From assembly GCF_007971525.1 (NCBI RefSeq), contig NZ_CP042437.1, forward strand, positions 6,944,001-7,008,000: a DNA stretch of 64,000 nucleotides. Direction: 5' to 3'. The stretch comes from Mucilaginibacter ginsenosidivorax. GTDB taxonomy: Bacteria; Bacteroidota; Bacteroidia; Sphingobacteriales; Sphingobacteriaceae. A program made the translations under genes and the position numbers. Below are positions 47,503-55,882 of the stretch, one piece after another (positions within the stretch are counted from its first letter, which is position 1; every line of letters begins with the position of its first letter). The notes beneath the pieces were generated by a model, which saw nothing but the letters and a program-made list of their open reading frames with translations, made no database searches and had not been told where the DNA came from.

Positions 47503-48393
47503 CTATTTCGCGGCTTCGTCATAGGCGGCCTTTGCTATGCGGGCAATAACCGATTCCCGGGTTTTCAAATCAACGGGCGAATTGGTAACCAAAATGGCAA
47601 TAGCCAGGTGATTGCCGTTGGGCAGCGTAATAATGCCGGTATCGTTGGTAGCAGCCGAAATTCCTTTTTCGTTGGTGCCCGAGCGGCCGGTTTTATGGTA
47701 TACTATTGTACCAACGGGCAACAAGCCTTTAATCTGGTTGGGGCCGGTTGATGTTTCCTGCATAATTTTCCATAAATACGCATGGCTGGCCGTCGAAAGG
47801 AAATTGGGTTTAAAGGCTACGTTCAATAAATGAGTAAGCTCGGAAGCCATTACCCAATCGGAAAACTGCACATCCCAGGCTTGCGCCATTTGATATTCGG
47901 AGGCTTTTATCGAGAAGTTTTTGATGCCGATATGGTGGATATAGGTATCTACAACATCCGTTCCGCCTAAAATTTTTAACAGCTTATCGCAGGCAACATT
48001 GTCACTTAACGACACCATGTAGCTTAGCAACTCCCTTATCGAAACATTTACGTTTGCAGCCGGATATTTATCCTGCAGCGGACTATATGTCTTAAACAGA
48101 TCGCTTTTATCCAGGCGAAGCTGCTGATCTAATGTGAATTTTCCTTCGTCAATCTCATGCAAAACCGTAATGGCAATCGGGAATTTCATCACACTCTGCA
48201 TTGGCTGGTGCAGGTAGCCATTATAGTTTAAAGTATCACCCGTTTCAAGGTTTAATACCGAAACCCCGACAGTACCCTTTGCATCCTTCGCAATTTCGTC
48301 AATCTTGGCCTTTAGCCCATCTTGTTGGGCATTGGCATTGCCAATAAATAAGAAGCAAAACAGCAAAATATAAAAAACAACCCACCTCAACAT
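47503..48393 (-). CDS. Class A beta-lactamase, subclass A2-like
   Basis: The protein has 296 residues with a signal peptide ending near NANAQ (about residue 23). The active-site motifs are Ser67-x-x-Lys70 (SVMK), Ser130-Asp-Asn132, Glu166 (in SEYQMAQAWDVQFSDW) and Lys234-Thr-Gly236. The EYQM...QFSDW form after the glutamate is like the Bacteroidota A2 group (CfxA, CepA, PER). It should hydrolyse penicillins or cephalosporins in the periplasm; spectrum cannot be inferred. It lies downstream of hisIE with a tandem-repeat spacer between and may be read through from the his operon. Confidence 0.92.
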   Translation of the reverse strand: MLRWVVFYILLFCFLFIGNANAQQDGLKAKIDEIAKDAKGTVGVSVLNLETGDTLNYNGYLHQPMQSVMKFPIAITVLHEIDEGKFTLDQQLRLDKSDLFKTYSPLQDKYPAANVNVSIRELLSYMVSLSDNVACDKLLKILGGTDVVDTYIHHIGIKNFSIKASEYQMAQAWDVQFSDWVMASELTHLLNVAFKPNFLSTASHAYLWKIMQETSTGPNQIKGLLPVGTIVYHKTGRSGTNEKGISAATNDTGIITLPNGNHLAIAILVTNSPVDLKTRESVIARIAKAAYDEAAK

Positions 48394-48401
48394 AAGTTCC
48401 C

Positions 48402-48481
48402 CTAATGACTAATGACTAATGACTAATGACTAATGACTAATGACTAATGACTAATGACTAATGACTAATGACTAATGACTA
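48402..48481. repeat. Heptanucleotide tandem repeat (CTAATGA) between hisIE and bla
   Basis: The 7-bp unit CTAATGA (TCATTAG on the minus strand) is repeated about 11.4 times without error over 80 bp. One end forms the stop codon of hisIE (48479-48481) and the other end lies 8 bp before the beta-lactamase start codon. As the unit is not a multiple of three and holds TAATGA, stops occur in every plus-strand frame. Confidence 0.95.
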
Positions 48482-49066
48482 TTTATGCCTGTTTTCCAGG
48501 TTCTTAGCTATCGTTCCCAACGTTAATCCCTTTTCGCGAAGCAAAACCAACAAGTGAAAAACCAGGTCAGACGATTCATTAATCAAGTCGGTTTCTGCTT
48601 CGGCAAGGGCTGCTATAACGGTTTCAACGCCTTCTTCGCCAACTTTTTGGGCTATCTTGTTGAGCCCTTTATTCCGCAGCTTGTTTACGTATGATCCTTC
48701 TACCGGATTTTCGTATCTATCGGCAATAATATTTTCCAGCTCCAAAATAAAGTTTTGGTTATATTCCGTTTTAAAACAACTACGCGAGCCGGTATGGCAG
48801 GTAGGGCCGTCTGGTTTAACTTTAATCAGCAGGGTATCGTTATCGCAATCAATGCTGATGTTTTTTACATGCAAAAAGTTGCTGCTGGTTTCACCCTTGG
48901 TCCATAAGCGGTTTTTTGAGCGGGAGAAAAATGTAACTATATTTTCCTGTACGGTTTTATCGTAAGCCTCCTGGTTCATATAACCCAGCATCAGCACCTC
49001 TAAAGTTTGCTCATCCTGTATAATAACCGGCACTAAACCGTCTGTTTTGTTAAAATCTATATTCAT
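48479..49066 (-). CDS. hisIE: Bifunctional phosphoribosyl-AMP cyclohydrolase/phosphoribosyl-ATP pyrophosphatase
   Basis: The protein has 195 residues. The N-terminal HisI domain (about 1-105) has MLGYMNQEAYDKT, FFSRSKNRLWTKGETSSNFL and the zinc-site cysteines in DCDNDTLLIKVKPDGPTCHTGSRSCF. The C-terminal HisE domain (about 108-195) has KIAQKVGEEGVETVIAAL and ESSDLVFHLLVLL. It carries out the second and third steps of histidine synthesis. It is the last his gene, separated from hisF by an unknown gene and a 272-bp gap. Confidence 0.97.
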   Translation of the reverse strand: MNIDFNKTDGLVPVIIQDEQTLEVLMLGYMNQEAYDKTVQENIVTFFSRSKNRLWTKGETSSNFLHVKNISIDCDNDTLLIKVKPDGPTCHTGSRSCFKTEYNQNFILELENIIADRYENPVEGSYVNKLRNKGLNKIAQKVGEEGVETVIAALAEAETDLINESSDLVFHLLVLLREKGLTLGTIAKNLENRHK

Positions 49067-49125
49067 TGTATCTGTTGTTCTGGTTCCCGTTGCGGGTTGC
49101 CAGGTTCGTGTTCTTTTTTAAATTC

Positions 49126-49165
49126 CCCTCTTGAGAGGGGGCGGGCCGGATTGGGTGGCGGCAGG
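49126..49165. repeat. GC-rich palindrome in the 272-bp gap before hisIE
   Basis: CCCCTCTTGAGAGGGG (49126-49141) is a perfect palindrome followed by GGCGGGCCGGATTGGGTGG, a phrase resembling the GC-rich repeats elsewhere in the window. It sits between the orphan gene at 49339 and hisIE and could form an RNA hairpin within the his transcript. Confidence 0.6.
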
Positions 49166-49338
49166 GGTGTGTTCTACACCATGCATCCACTCCTAATGCT
49201 TATCCGGGCGTTACCTTCGGCCCGGGCTTTACGCTCATACTGCACAGGCCTTAATCACGGGCCGGTATCCGCTGCAATCCCTAACGCATGAATTCGCCAT
49301 AACTAAATGTAAGTGATGGTGAATTTGGGCTTTAATTA

Positions 49339-49698
49339 TTAACTATGGCTTGATTTTATTTCTAAAATCCATTTTTGATAATTGTCAAACTGACCATCTT
49401 GTTTAAAGCGGGCCGAATATTGTTCAATCGTTTCAAGGCAATCTTCTGCTATAGATTTGTTATTATTTAATCCAATTAACTTTTCTGATGTCTTGGGTCT
49501 AAACCTATCTAAAATAATGATTGCAGTCCACAAATTAATAAAGTATTGTCCTTCTACTAAGTAACCTGTAAACTCATCCAGGCTTAGTTGGTCTGCTAAA
49601 AAACAAAGTTTTTCATACAATTCATTCTTGCGAATATGATTGCTAAATGGTTCTATGCCTTCTAAATAGCCATTTTTACAACTAACTAAATAACTCAT
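49339..49698 (-). CDS. Unknown small protein within the his operon
   Basis: The protein has 119 residues, mostly helical, with no signal peptide or membrane segment and no motif I recognise (FADQ-like LCFLADQLSLDEFTGYLVEGQYFINLWTAIIIL in the middle). It lies 11 bp after hisF in the same direction and is more AT-rich than the his genes. It has no known place in histidine synthesis. It may be an insertion into the operon; some immunity-type proteins have similar size and composition, but I see no firm evidence for that. Confidence 0.5.
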   Translation of the reverse strand: MSYLVSCKNGYLEGIEPFSNHIRKNELYEKLCFLADQLSLDEFTGYLVEGQYFINLWTAIIILDRFRPKTSEKLIGLNNNKSIAEDCLETIEQYSARFKQDGQFDNYQKWILEIKSSHS

Positions 49699-49709
49699 AA
49701 GGACCCTAA

Positions 49710-50465
49710 CTATATCCTCACCTCTATATTACTACTCTTCAATATCGCTTTTAAATCCGGTATCAATATCTCGCCATAGTGAAATACCGAGGCTGCTAAA
49801 GCTGCATCAATATTTGTTTTTTCAAATACATCAACAAAATGCTGCACCGAGCCTGCCCCGCCCGAAGCTATTACCGGGATATGTACGGCATCGTTAACAA
49901 TTTTTAATAGCTTGTTATCAAAACCGGCTTTTGTACCATCATGATCCATTGATGTGAGCAAAATTTCGCCGGCACCACGGCTTTCGGCTTCCATTATCCA
50001 TTCCAATGTTTCCCGTTCCGTAGGCAATCTGCCGCCATTCAGGTGTACAATGTTTTTATCGCCAATACTGCGGGTATCTACGGCAATAACCACAAACTGA
50101 ACGCCGAAGGCTTTAGCCAGTTCATCAATTAAAGCCGGGTTACGTACTGCTGCCGAGTTGATCGAGATCTTATCTGCACCGGCGTTTAAAAGCGCATCAG
50201 CGTCGGCAATTTCGTTAATACCACCACCAATAGTGAAAGGGATATTTATTTGCCTGGCTACAGCCTTCACCAGTTCTACCATAGTTTTGCGGCGCTCAAC
50301 AGTTGCGGTAATATCCAGGAATACCAGTTCGTCGGCTCCCTGCCTCGAGTAGTTCCAGGCCAGCTCAACCGGGTCGCCCGCGTCGCGCAGGTCAACAAAG
50401 TTTACACCTTTTACGGTGCGGCCGTCTTTAACATCAAGACAGGGGATAATTCTTTTACTTAACAT
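49710..50465 (-). CDS. hisF: Imidazole glycerol phosphate synthase subunit HisF
   Basis: The protein has 251 residues. It is a TIM barrel starting LSKRIIPCLDVKDGRTVKGVNF with the catalytic Asp11, followed by FTIGGGI, the second catalytic Asp in VVIAVDTRS and the phosphate-binding VIASGGAGS. It cyclises the product of HisA using ammonia from HisH to give imidazole glycerol phosphate and AICAR. Confidence 0.98.
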   Translation of the reverse strand: MLSKRIIPCLDVKDGRTVKGVNFVDLRDAGDPVELAWNYSRQGADELVFLDITATVERRKTMVELVKAVARQINIPFTIGGGINEIADADALLNAGADKISINSAAVRNPALIDELAKAFGVQFVVIAVDTRSIGDKNIVHLNGGRLPTERETLEWIMEAESRGAGEILLTSMDHDGTKAGFDNKLLKIVNDAVHIPVIASGGAGSVQHFVDVFEKTNIDAALAASVFHYGEILIPDLKAILKSSNIEVRI

Positions 50466-50519
50466 GTGTTTTTATAAGATCCTCATTGCTTAGTTCATCG
50501 CCATGACTTATAAAAAACA

Positions 50520-50612
50520 CTGTCATTCTGAGCATAGCGAAGAATCTATTCACCGACAGGCATAGCCTCCAGAAAAGTTTGTGAATAGATGCTTCGTTCC
50601 TCAGCATGACAG
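50520..50612. repeat. Hairpin element (CTGTCATTCTGAG ends) between hisA and hisF
   Basis: The arms CTGTCATTCTGAG and CTCAGCATGACAG enclose inner complementary words AGAATCTATTCAC and GTGAATAGATGCTTC. It shares TGTCAT ends with 11362-11449 and 54371-54462. Confidence 0.8.
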
Positions 50613-50681
50613 GTTTATTTTATGTCATCTCTTCTATTCGGAAGCTACGGTTTTTATAATTTGCAATGACGGTGCTATCTA

Positions 50682-51431
50682 TTAAATAGAAATTAATGCC
50701 TCTAAATTCCAGTTTTTAACATCTTCGATAGTAACCCGGTTTTCATAGATCGCTTTACCTACAACTACCGATTCTACCTTTAAACGGCTCAGTTTTTCTA
50801 CGTCATCCATCGAGCTTACACCGCCGGACGCTATCAGTTTAATGAAAGGCGAATGGTCAAGCAGTTTTTCGTAAAGCTCAATACCCGCACCGCCCAGTTT
50901 GCCATCTTTGTTGATATCGGTACATAAAAAACGGAAAAAGCCTAAAGCCAGGCATTTATCAACGTAGTCCATTAATTTAATTGGCGAGCTTTCCATCCAG
51001 CCGGAGTATTTGATTACCTCGTCCAACACATCTATTGCGATAACCACCTGGTCGGAACATTTGTCGCGACCGCAAATCTCTTTGCCTAACTGCGGTAAAA
51101 ACTCGGGGTTGGTTAATGCCTGTGTGCCCACAATAACCCGGTGAACGCCCGAATCAATAAGCTCTTTTACTTTATCGATGCTGCGGATACCTCCACCATA
51201 TTGAACCTTCATATCGGTTTTGCGGATCACATCAAACAGGTATTGCTGGTTGCTGAAATCGTTTTTAGCCCCGTTAAGGTCAATAATATGGATGAAATTG
51301 GTACCATTGCTTTGGTAGCGCTCAATCATTTCTTCAAGCGTTACATCATATTCTGTTACCTGTTGGTAATCACCCTCACGTAGCCTAACTACTTTTTTAT
51401 TCAGAATATCGATAGCGGGAATTATGTACAT
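50682..51431 (-). CDS. hisA: Phosphoribosylformimino-AICAR-phosphate isomerase HisA
   Basis: The protein has 249 residues. The barrel start MYIIPAIDILNKKVVRLREGDY with catalytic Asp8, the VQYGGGIRS loop, IAIDV with the second catalytic Asp region, and LIASGGVSSMDDVEKL are diagnostic. It isomerises ProFAR to PRFAR. It lies 5 bp downstream of hisH and is followed by a hairpin spacer and hisF. Confidence 0.97.
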   Translation of the reverse strand: MYIIPAIDILNKKVVRLREGDYQQVTEYDVTLEEMIERYQSNGTNFIHIIDLNGAKNDFSNQQYLFDVIRKTDMKVQYGGGIRSIDKVKELIDSGVHRVIVGTQALTNPEFLPQLGKEICGRDKCSDQVVIAIDVLDEVIKYSGWMESSPIKLMDYVDKCLALGFFRFLCTDINKDGKLGGAGIELYEKLLDHSPFIKLIASGGVSSMDDVEKLSRLKVESVVVGKAIYENRVTIEDVKNWNLEALISI

Positions 51432-51436
51432 GTCTT

Positions 51437-52027
51437 TTATATTTTTGAAAAGTTTGTTAAAAGTGTTTCGCCGTACGCACCCGATTTTTCGGGGTGAAAT
51501 TGTACGCCATAAAAATTATCCCGCCAAATTGATGCCGAAAATTCGTTAGCATAATTGGCTGATAGTAAAGTGTATGCTTTATCGTACTCAATAAAGTATG
51601 AATGTACAAAGTAAAAATGTGATCCTGACGGTATATTTTTAAATAATGGGTTTTCCTTTTCGGGATAAACCTGGTTCCAGCCGGTATGTGGCACCTTGTA
51701 TAAATTACTTTCCTTAAACCTTAAAGTTTTAATTGGGAACAGGCCAAGCAGCGTAGAATCTCCCTCTTCGGAGTAGGAGGTGAGTAACTGCATCCCCACG
51801 CAAATTCCCAAAGTGGGTTTATTTAGCGCTTTAATGGCTGGTACTAAACCGGTTGATTCCAGTTTTTTCATTGCCGCACCGGCATGTCCAACACCAGGAA
51901 TGATATACCTGTCGTACAGTTCAAGGTCGTCCACGGTATTCACCATACCATAAGCAATCCCCAATCTGTCGAGTGCTGCAGTAAGTGAGAAAATATTTCC
52001 GGCGCCGTATCTTATTATACCTATCAT
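51437..52027 (-). CDS. hisH: Imidazole glycerol phosphate synthase glutaminase subunit HisH
   Basis: The protein has 196 residues from the ATG at 52027 (MIGIIRYGAGN); six extra residues in the open frame lie in a word repeat and are rejected. The class I glutaminase nucleophile is the Cys in GICVGMQLL, and the His/Glu pair is in GVQFHPEKSG. It supplies ammonia to HisF. Confidence 0.97.
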   Translation of the reverse strand: MIGIIRYGAGNIFSLTAALDRLGIAYGMVNTVDDLELYDRYIIPGVGHAGAAMKKLESTGLVPAIKALNKPTLGICVGMQLLTSYSEEGDSTLLGLFPIKTLRFKESNLYKVPHTGWNQVYPEKENPLFKNIPSGSHFYFVHSYFIEYDKAYTLLSANYANEFSASIWRDNFYGVQFHPEKSGAYGETLLTNFSKI

Positions 52028-52030
52028 TTT

Positions 52031-52113
52031 TTGAGTTAGAATCAAGAATTAAGAATCAAGAGTCAAGAAAGAAACATTATTGTCTTAATTCTTGACTCTT
52101 GATTCTTGACTCT
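52031..52113. repeat. Inverted word repeat (AATCAAGAGTC words) between hisB and hisH
   Basis: The left arm (52034-52066) has AGAATCAAGAATTAAGAATC and AAGAGTCAAGA; the right arm (52084-52112) has TTAATTCTTGACTCTTGATT and CTTGACTC. It uses the same words as the iscU-iscA spacer at 11921-12047. Confidence 0.85.
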
Positions 52114-52115
52114 CT

Positions 52116-53261
52116 CTATAAAAGTCCCTTAGTGCTTGGTAAAACCATCTTATTTACATCACGTTTAACGGCCATTTTTATTGCCTTTGCAAAGGCTTTA
52201 AATATAGCTTCTATTTTATGATGTTCGTTCTGTCCTTCGGCTTTTATGTTCAAATTGCATTTTGCCGCATCGCTGAATGATTTGAAGAAATGGTAAAACA
52301 TTTCGGTTGGCACATCGCCAACTTTTTCGCGCTTAAATTCGGCATCCCAAACTATCCAGTTGCGGCCGCCAAAGTCAATGGCTGCCTGGGCAAGGCAATC
52401 ATCCATTGGCAGGCAAAAGCCATAGCGTTCAATACCCATTTTATTGCCCAAAGCTGTGGCAAAAATCTCGCCCAAAGCAATACCGGTATCCTCAACAGTG
52501 TGATGTTCGTCAATATGTAAATCGCCTTTGGCTATAACTTCAAGGTCGATGCTACCATGACGGGCAATCTGATCAAGCATGTGGTCAAAAAAATGCAGCC
52601 CGGTTGATACTTTGGCTTCGCCTGTGCCATCCAGGTTTATTTTTATATAGATATCTGTTTCTTTGGTGCTGCGACGGTGTTCGATAACACGTTCTCCCAG
52701 TTTTAAAAACTCGTAGACCTTTTGCCAGTTGGTAGTTTCCAGCACAATTGTGTCGCCAATATGGTCTGCTTCGGTGAATTCGCCGCCGCCTAAGTTAGAT
52801 TGGTTATTTAACCAGATTGCTTTAGCCCCCAGGTTTTTAGCAAGCAATACATCGTTCTTCCTGTCGCCGATGGTGAAGGAGTTTTTCAGGTCGTATTTTT
52901 CTGTATCAAAATATTGTGTCAATAAGGCCGTTCCCGGTTTGCGGGTAAGGGCTTTATCGGCCGCGAAAGTACGATCAATGATTTGGTTGGCAAACTTTAC
53001 GCCCTCGCCCTCAAATGTTTTAAGGATGAAGTTGTGCACCGGCCAAAATGTATCTTCGGGGTAAACAGCCGTGCCTAAACCATCCTGGTTGGTAACCATT
53101 ACCAGTTCAAAATCAAGTTCTTTGGCTATTTTGGGTAAGTAAGTTAACGCACCGGGATAAAAGGTAAGTTTTTCGAACGAATCGATCTGCTCGTCCGGCG
53201 TTTCGTTAATCATGGTGCCATCACGATCAACAAAGAGTATTTTTTGCAGCTTGCTCATCAA
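52116..53261 (-). CDS. hisB: Bifunctional histidinol-phosphatase/imidazoleglycerol-phosphate dehydratase
   Basis: The protein has 381 residues. The N-terminal HAD phosphatase domain (about 1-165) has FVDRDGTMINETP with the nucleophile Asp and FTIGDRKNDVLLAKNLGAKAIW. The C-terminal IGPD domain (about 185-381) has STGLHFFDHMLDQIARHG, DEHHTVEDTGIALGE and the metal-site repeat EGQNEHHKIEAIFKAFA. It carries out the seventh and ninth steps of the pathway, as in enterobacterial HisB. An ATG three bases after the first (53258) may be the true start. Confidence 0.97.
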   Translation of the reverse strand: MMSKLQKILFVDRDGTMINETPDEQIDSFEKLTFYPGALTYLPKIAKELDFELVMVTNQDGLGTAVYPEDTFWPVHNFILKTFEGEGVKFANQIIDRTFAADKALTRKPGTALLTQYFDTEKYDLKNSFTIGDRKNDVLLAKNLGAKAIWLNNQSNLGGGEFTEADHIGDTIVLETTNWQKVYEFLKLGERVIEHRRSTKETDIYIKINLDGTGEAKVSTGLHFFDHMLDQIARHGSIDLEVIAKGDLHIDEHHTVEDTGIALGEIFATALGNKMGIERYGFCLPMDDCLAQAAIDFGGRNWIVWDAEFKREKVGDVPTEMFYHFFKSFSDAAKCNLNIKAEGQNEHHKIEAIFKAFAKAIKMAVKRDVNKMVLPSTKGLL

Positions 53262-53306
53262 TATAATTATTGATTTAATGAATTATTGAATTAGTGATTA
53301 TGTTTT

Positions 53307-54359
53307 CTACTGCTTATCAAAGCTTTTTAAGGTCTCTAATAAAATCGAATTTTCTTCGGGTGTGCCCACAGTGATGCGTAAGCTGCTCTCGCACAAATCA
53401 ATTTTTGAGCGATTACGTACAATGATGCCTTTACCCACTAAAAATTTATAAATCCCGTTAGCATCAGTGGTTTTTACCAAAATAAAGTTGGCATCTGATG
53501 GGTAAATATCTACCACAAAATCAAATTCCTTCAAGGCAAGTACCAGCCTGTCGCGTTGTAAAAGGGTTTCCTTTATCCAGCCGTTTACCTGGTCAACGTT
53601 TGCCAGGGCTTCCAAAGCCAGTTGTTGCGATGATTCGTTAACGTTATAAGGTGGTTTCACCTTGTTCATCACCTCGATAATCTCTTCGCTGGCAAAGGCC
53701 ATTCCAACACGCAAGCCGGCCAGCCCCCACGCTTTGGATAAGGTTTGCATCACCACTAAATTTGCATATTCGGTAAGTTCCTGTATAAATGTTTTTTGAC
53801 GGCTGAAATTGATATAGGCTTCATCAACTACGACAATGCCATTAAAGTTTGCCAGCAATGTTTCAACATCTGCGCGGTTAATGGAATTGCCTGTTGGATT
53901 ATTTGGCGAACAGATGAATATCAGCTTGGTATGCTCGTCAATGGCTTCGGCAATGCCTTCTAAATTAAGCTGGTAATCTTCGGTCAGCAAAACTTTGCGG
54001 GCTTCCACATCATTGATATTGGCCGATACCTCGTACATACCATAAGTAGGTGGCATCAGGATCACGTTATCAACGCTCGGATTACAAAAGCTACGGAACA
54101 GGATATCGATGGCTTCATCGCTCCCGTTACCTATAAATATGTTGCGGGCCGGTACACCTTTAATCTCGCTTAAACGCATTTTGATGGCGTACTGCATAGG
54201 ATCGGGATAGCGGTTAAATTGTTTATCCAACGGCGACCCGTAGGCATTTTCGTTGGCATCTAAAAAAACACTGGCCTCGCCCTGATACTCATCACGTGCG
54301 GATGAATAGGGGACAAGCCGTTTGATGTTTTCTCTGAGTATATTATTGATATCGTACAT
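53307..54359 (-). CDS. hisC: Histidinol-phosphate aminotransferase
   Basis: The protein has 350 residues. It is a PLP fold type I aminotransferase with LDANENAYGSPLD, IFIGNGSDEAIDIL, ICSPNNPTGNSI, VVDEAYINF, and the PLP lysine in MQTLSKAWGLAGLRVG. The final Arg is in LRITVGTPEEN. It converts imidazole acetol phosphate to histidinol phosphate. It follows hisD and a hairpin spacer. Confidence 0.97.
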   Translation of the reverse strand: MYDINNILRENIKRLVPYSSARDEYQGEASVFLDANENAYGSPLDKQFNRYPDPMQYAIKMRLSEIKGVPARNIFIGNGSDEAIDILFRSFCNPSVDNVILMPPTYGMYEVSANINDVEARKVLLTEDYQLNLEGIAEAIDEHTKLIFICSPNNPTGNSINRADVETLLANFNGIVVVDEAYINFSRQKTFIQELTEYANLVVMQTLSKAWGLAGLRVGMAFASEEIIEVMNKVKPPYNVNESSQQLALEALANVDQVNGWIKETLLQRDRLVLALKEFDFVVDIYPSDANFILVKTTDANGIYKFLVGKGIIVRNRSKIDLCESSLRITVGTPEENSILLETLKSFDKQ

Positions 54360-54370
54360 TATTGATACTA

Positions 54371-54462
54371 TGTCATTGCGAGCGTAGCGTGGTAATCTCG
54401 TCGCTTACCTGGCGATTATGCATGGCTACGAGATTGCTTCGTCGTTCCTCCTCGCAATGACA
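54371..54462. repeat. Hairpin element (TGTCATTGCGAG ends) between hisD and hisC
   Basis: The arms TGTCATTGCGAG and CTCGCAATGACA enclose inner complements GTAATCTCGT and ACGAGATTGC-type words. The ends match those of the 81-bp element at 11247, but the interior differs. Confidence 0.8.
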
Positions 54463-54495
54463 TATTGTTTGAAGAAACGCCTATTTATTTTTTAA

Positions 54496-55779
54496 CTAAC
54501 TTTTTCTAATACTCACCGCATTCCTGTGCGCATGCAATCCTTCCATCTCGGCCAAAACTTCAACCGTGTGGCCAATATTTTGAATTCCCTCGCGGGTGAT
54601 ATGCTGAAACGTAATTTTTTTTACAAACGAATCAACTGATACGCCCGAGTAAGCCCTTGCATAGCTGCTGGTTGGCAAAGTATGGTTGGTGCCCGATGCA
54701 TAATCGCCGGCGCTCTCTGGTGTTAAATTTCCCAGGAAAACCGAGCCCGCATTAATGATACTTCCTGTTATCTGCTCCCAGCTGTGTGTTGCCAAAATTA
54801 AGTGTTCAGGCGCGTATCGGTTGCTGAAATCCATGGCTTCGGCAAGGCTGGACGTTACTACGATATAGGAGTTATCTAATGCCAAACCGGCAATTTCGGC
54901 CCTCGGTAATACGGGTAATTGCTTTTCTATTTCTGCCAAGGTAGCCTCTGTAATTGCAGCCGATGTGCAAACCAACACCGATTGACTGTCACTACCGTGC
55001 TCAGCCTGCGCCAATAAATCGGCAGCTATATAGGCCGGAATAGCAGTGTCATCTGCAATAACCAATACTTCTGATGGGCCAGCCGGCATATCAATGGCCG
55101 TAGTGGTAGTTGATTGGATTAGCGTTTTAGCCTTGGTTACAAACTGGTTGCCGGGGCCAAATATCTTATCAACCCTTGCAATGCTTTCTGTACCGTAAGC
55201 CATTGCTGCTATGGCCTGTGAGCCACCCACCAAATAAATTTTATCGATGCCTAATAATAGCGCCACATAGGCTATAAATGCATTTACCTTACCGCTTTTT
55301 TGCGGAGGCGAGCAAACCACAATTTCATGGCAGCCTGCAATGCGCGCCGGGATGCCCAGCATTAAAAATGTGCTTGGCAACACAGCTGAGCCGCCTGGGA
55401 TATATAAACCAACTTTTTCAATCGGCCTTAACTCGCGCCAGCAGGTAACGCCGGGCATGGTTTCTACTTTCTGTTCGGTTTTTAGCTGTGTTTGGTGAAA
55501 TTTATAAATATTGCTGTATGCGGTTTCCAGCGCGGTTTTTTGCTCTGGCGTAATAGCTTCAGCCAGTTCTTCCAACTCGGCTTTATCCAAAAAAAGCTTA
55601 GTTAGTGTTACCTTATCAAACTTTTGGGCATAGTCAATCAAGGCGCTGTCGCCATGCTGCTGCACATTGGCAATCACTTCCTCCACAACGGCACGAATCT
55701 CATTAGCCGGGTCAACATTACGCTGAACTAGTTTCTGGATATCTTTTGCAGTAAGTTCTGAATACTTAAATAGTTTCAT
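54496..55779 (-). CDS. hisD: Histidinol dehydrogenase
   Basis: The protein has 427 residues. LRPIEKVGLYIPGGSAVLPSTFLMLGIPA, DKIFGPGNQFVTKAK, DMPAGPSEVLVIAD and AQAEHGSDSQSVLV are diagnostic, and the zinc ligands are in AEHGSDSQ and YASGTNHTLPT. It oxidises histidinol to histidine in the last two steps, using two NAD+. It is the second structural gene of the operon. Confidence 0.98.
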   Translation of the reverse strand: MKLFKYSELTAKDIQKLVQRNVDPANEIRAVVEEVIANVQQHGDSALIDYAQKFDKVTLTKLFLDKAELEELAEAITPEQKTALETAYSNIYKFHQTQLKTEQKVETMPGVTCWRELRPIEKVGLYIPGGSAVLPSTFLMLGIPARIAGCHEIVVCSPPQKSGKVNAFIAYVALLLGIDKIYLVGGSQAIAAMAYGTESIARVDKIFGPGNQFVTKAKTLIQSTTTTAIDMPAGPSEVLVIADDTAIPAYIAADLLAQAEHGSDSQSVLVCTSAAITEATLAEIEKQLPVLPRAEIAGLALDNSYIVVTSSLAEAMDFSNRYAPEHLILATHSWEQITGSIINAGSVFLGNLTPESAGDYASGTNHTLPTSSYARAYSGVSVDSFVKKITFQHITREGIQNIGHTVEVLAEMEGLHAHRNAVSIRKS

Positions 55780-55781
55780 AG

Positions 55782-55879
55782 GCCCCCCAACCCCCTAAAG
55801 GGGGAGTTTTTTGAAATTTATAGTTTTTAATAAGTTAAGCCAATCCCTCTTGTTCCCCCTTCAGGGGGTTAGGGGGCTT
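55782..55879. repeat. GC-rich inverted repeat between hisG and hisD
   Basis: CCCCCCAACCCCCTAAAGGG at about 55783 is mirrored by TCAGGGGGTTAGGGGGC ending at about 55877. The arms are close complements; each also holds an internal CCCCnnnAGGGGG mini-hairpin. Confidence 0.8.
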
Positions 55880-55882
55880 CGC

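Noticed and set aside
48402..48481. CRISPR array
   Set aside because: The 7-bp units are contiguous without spacers and no cas genes are present.
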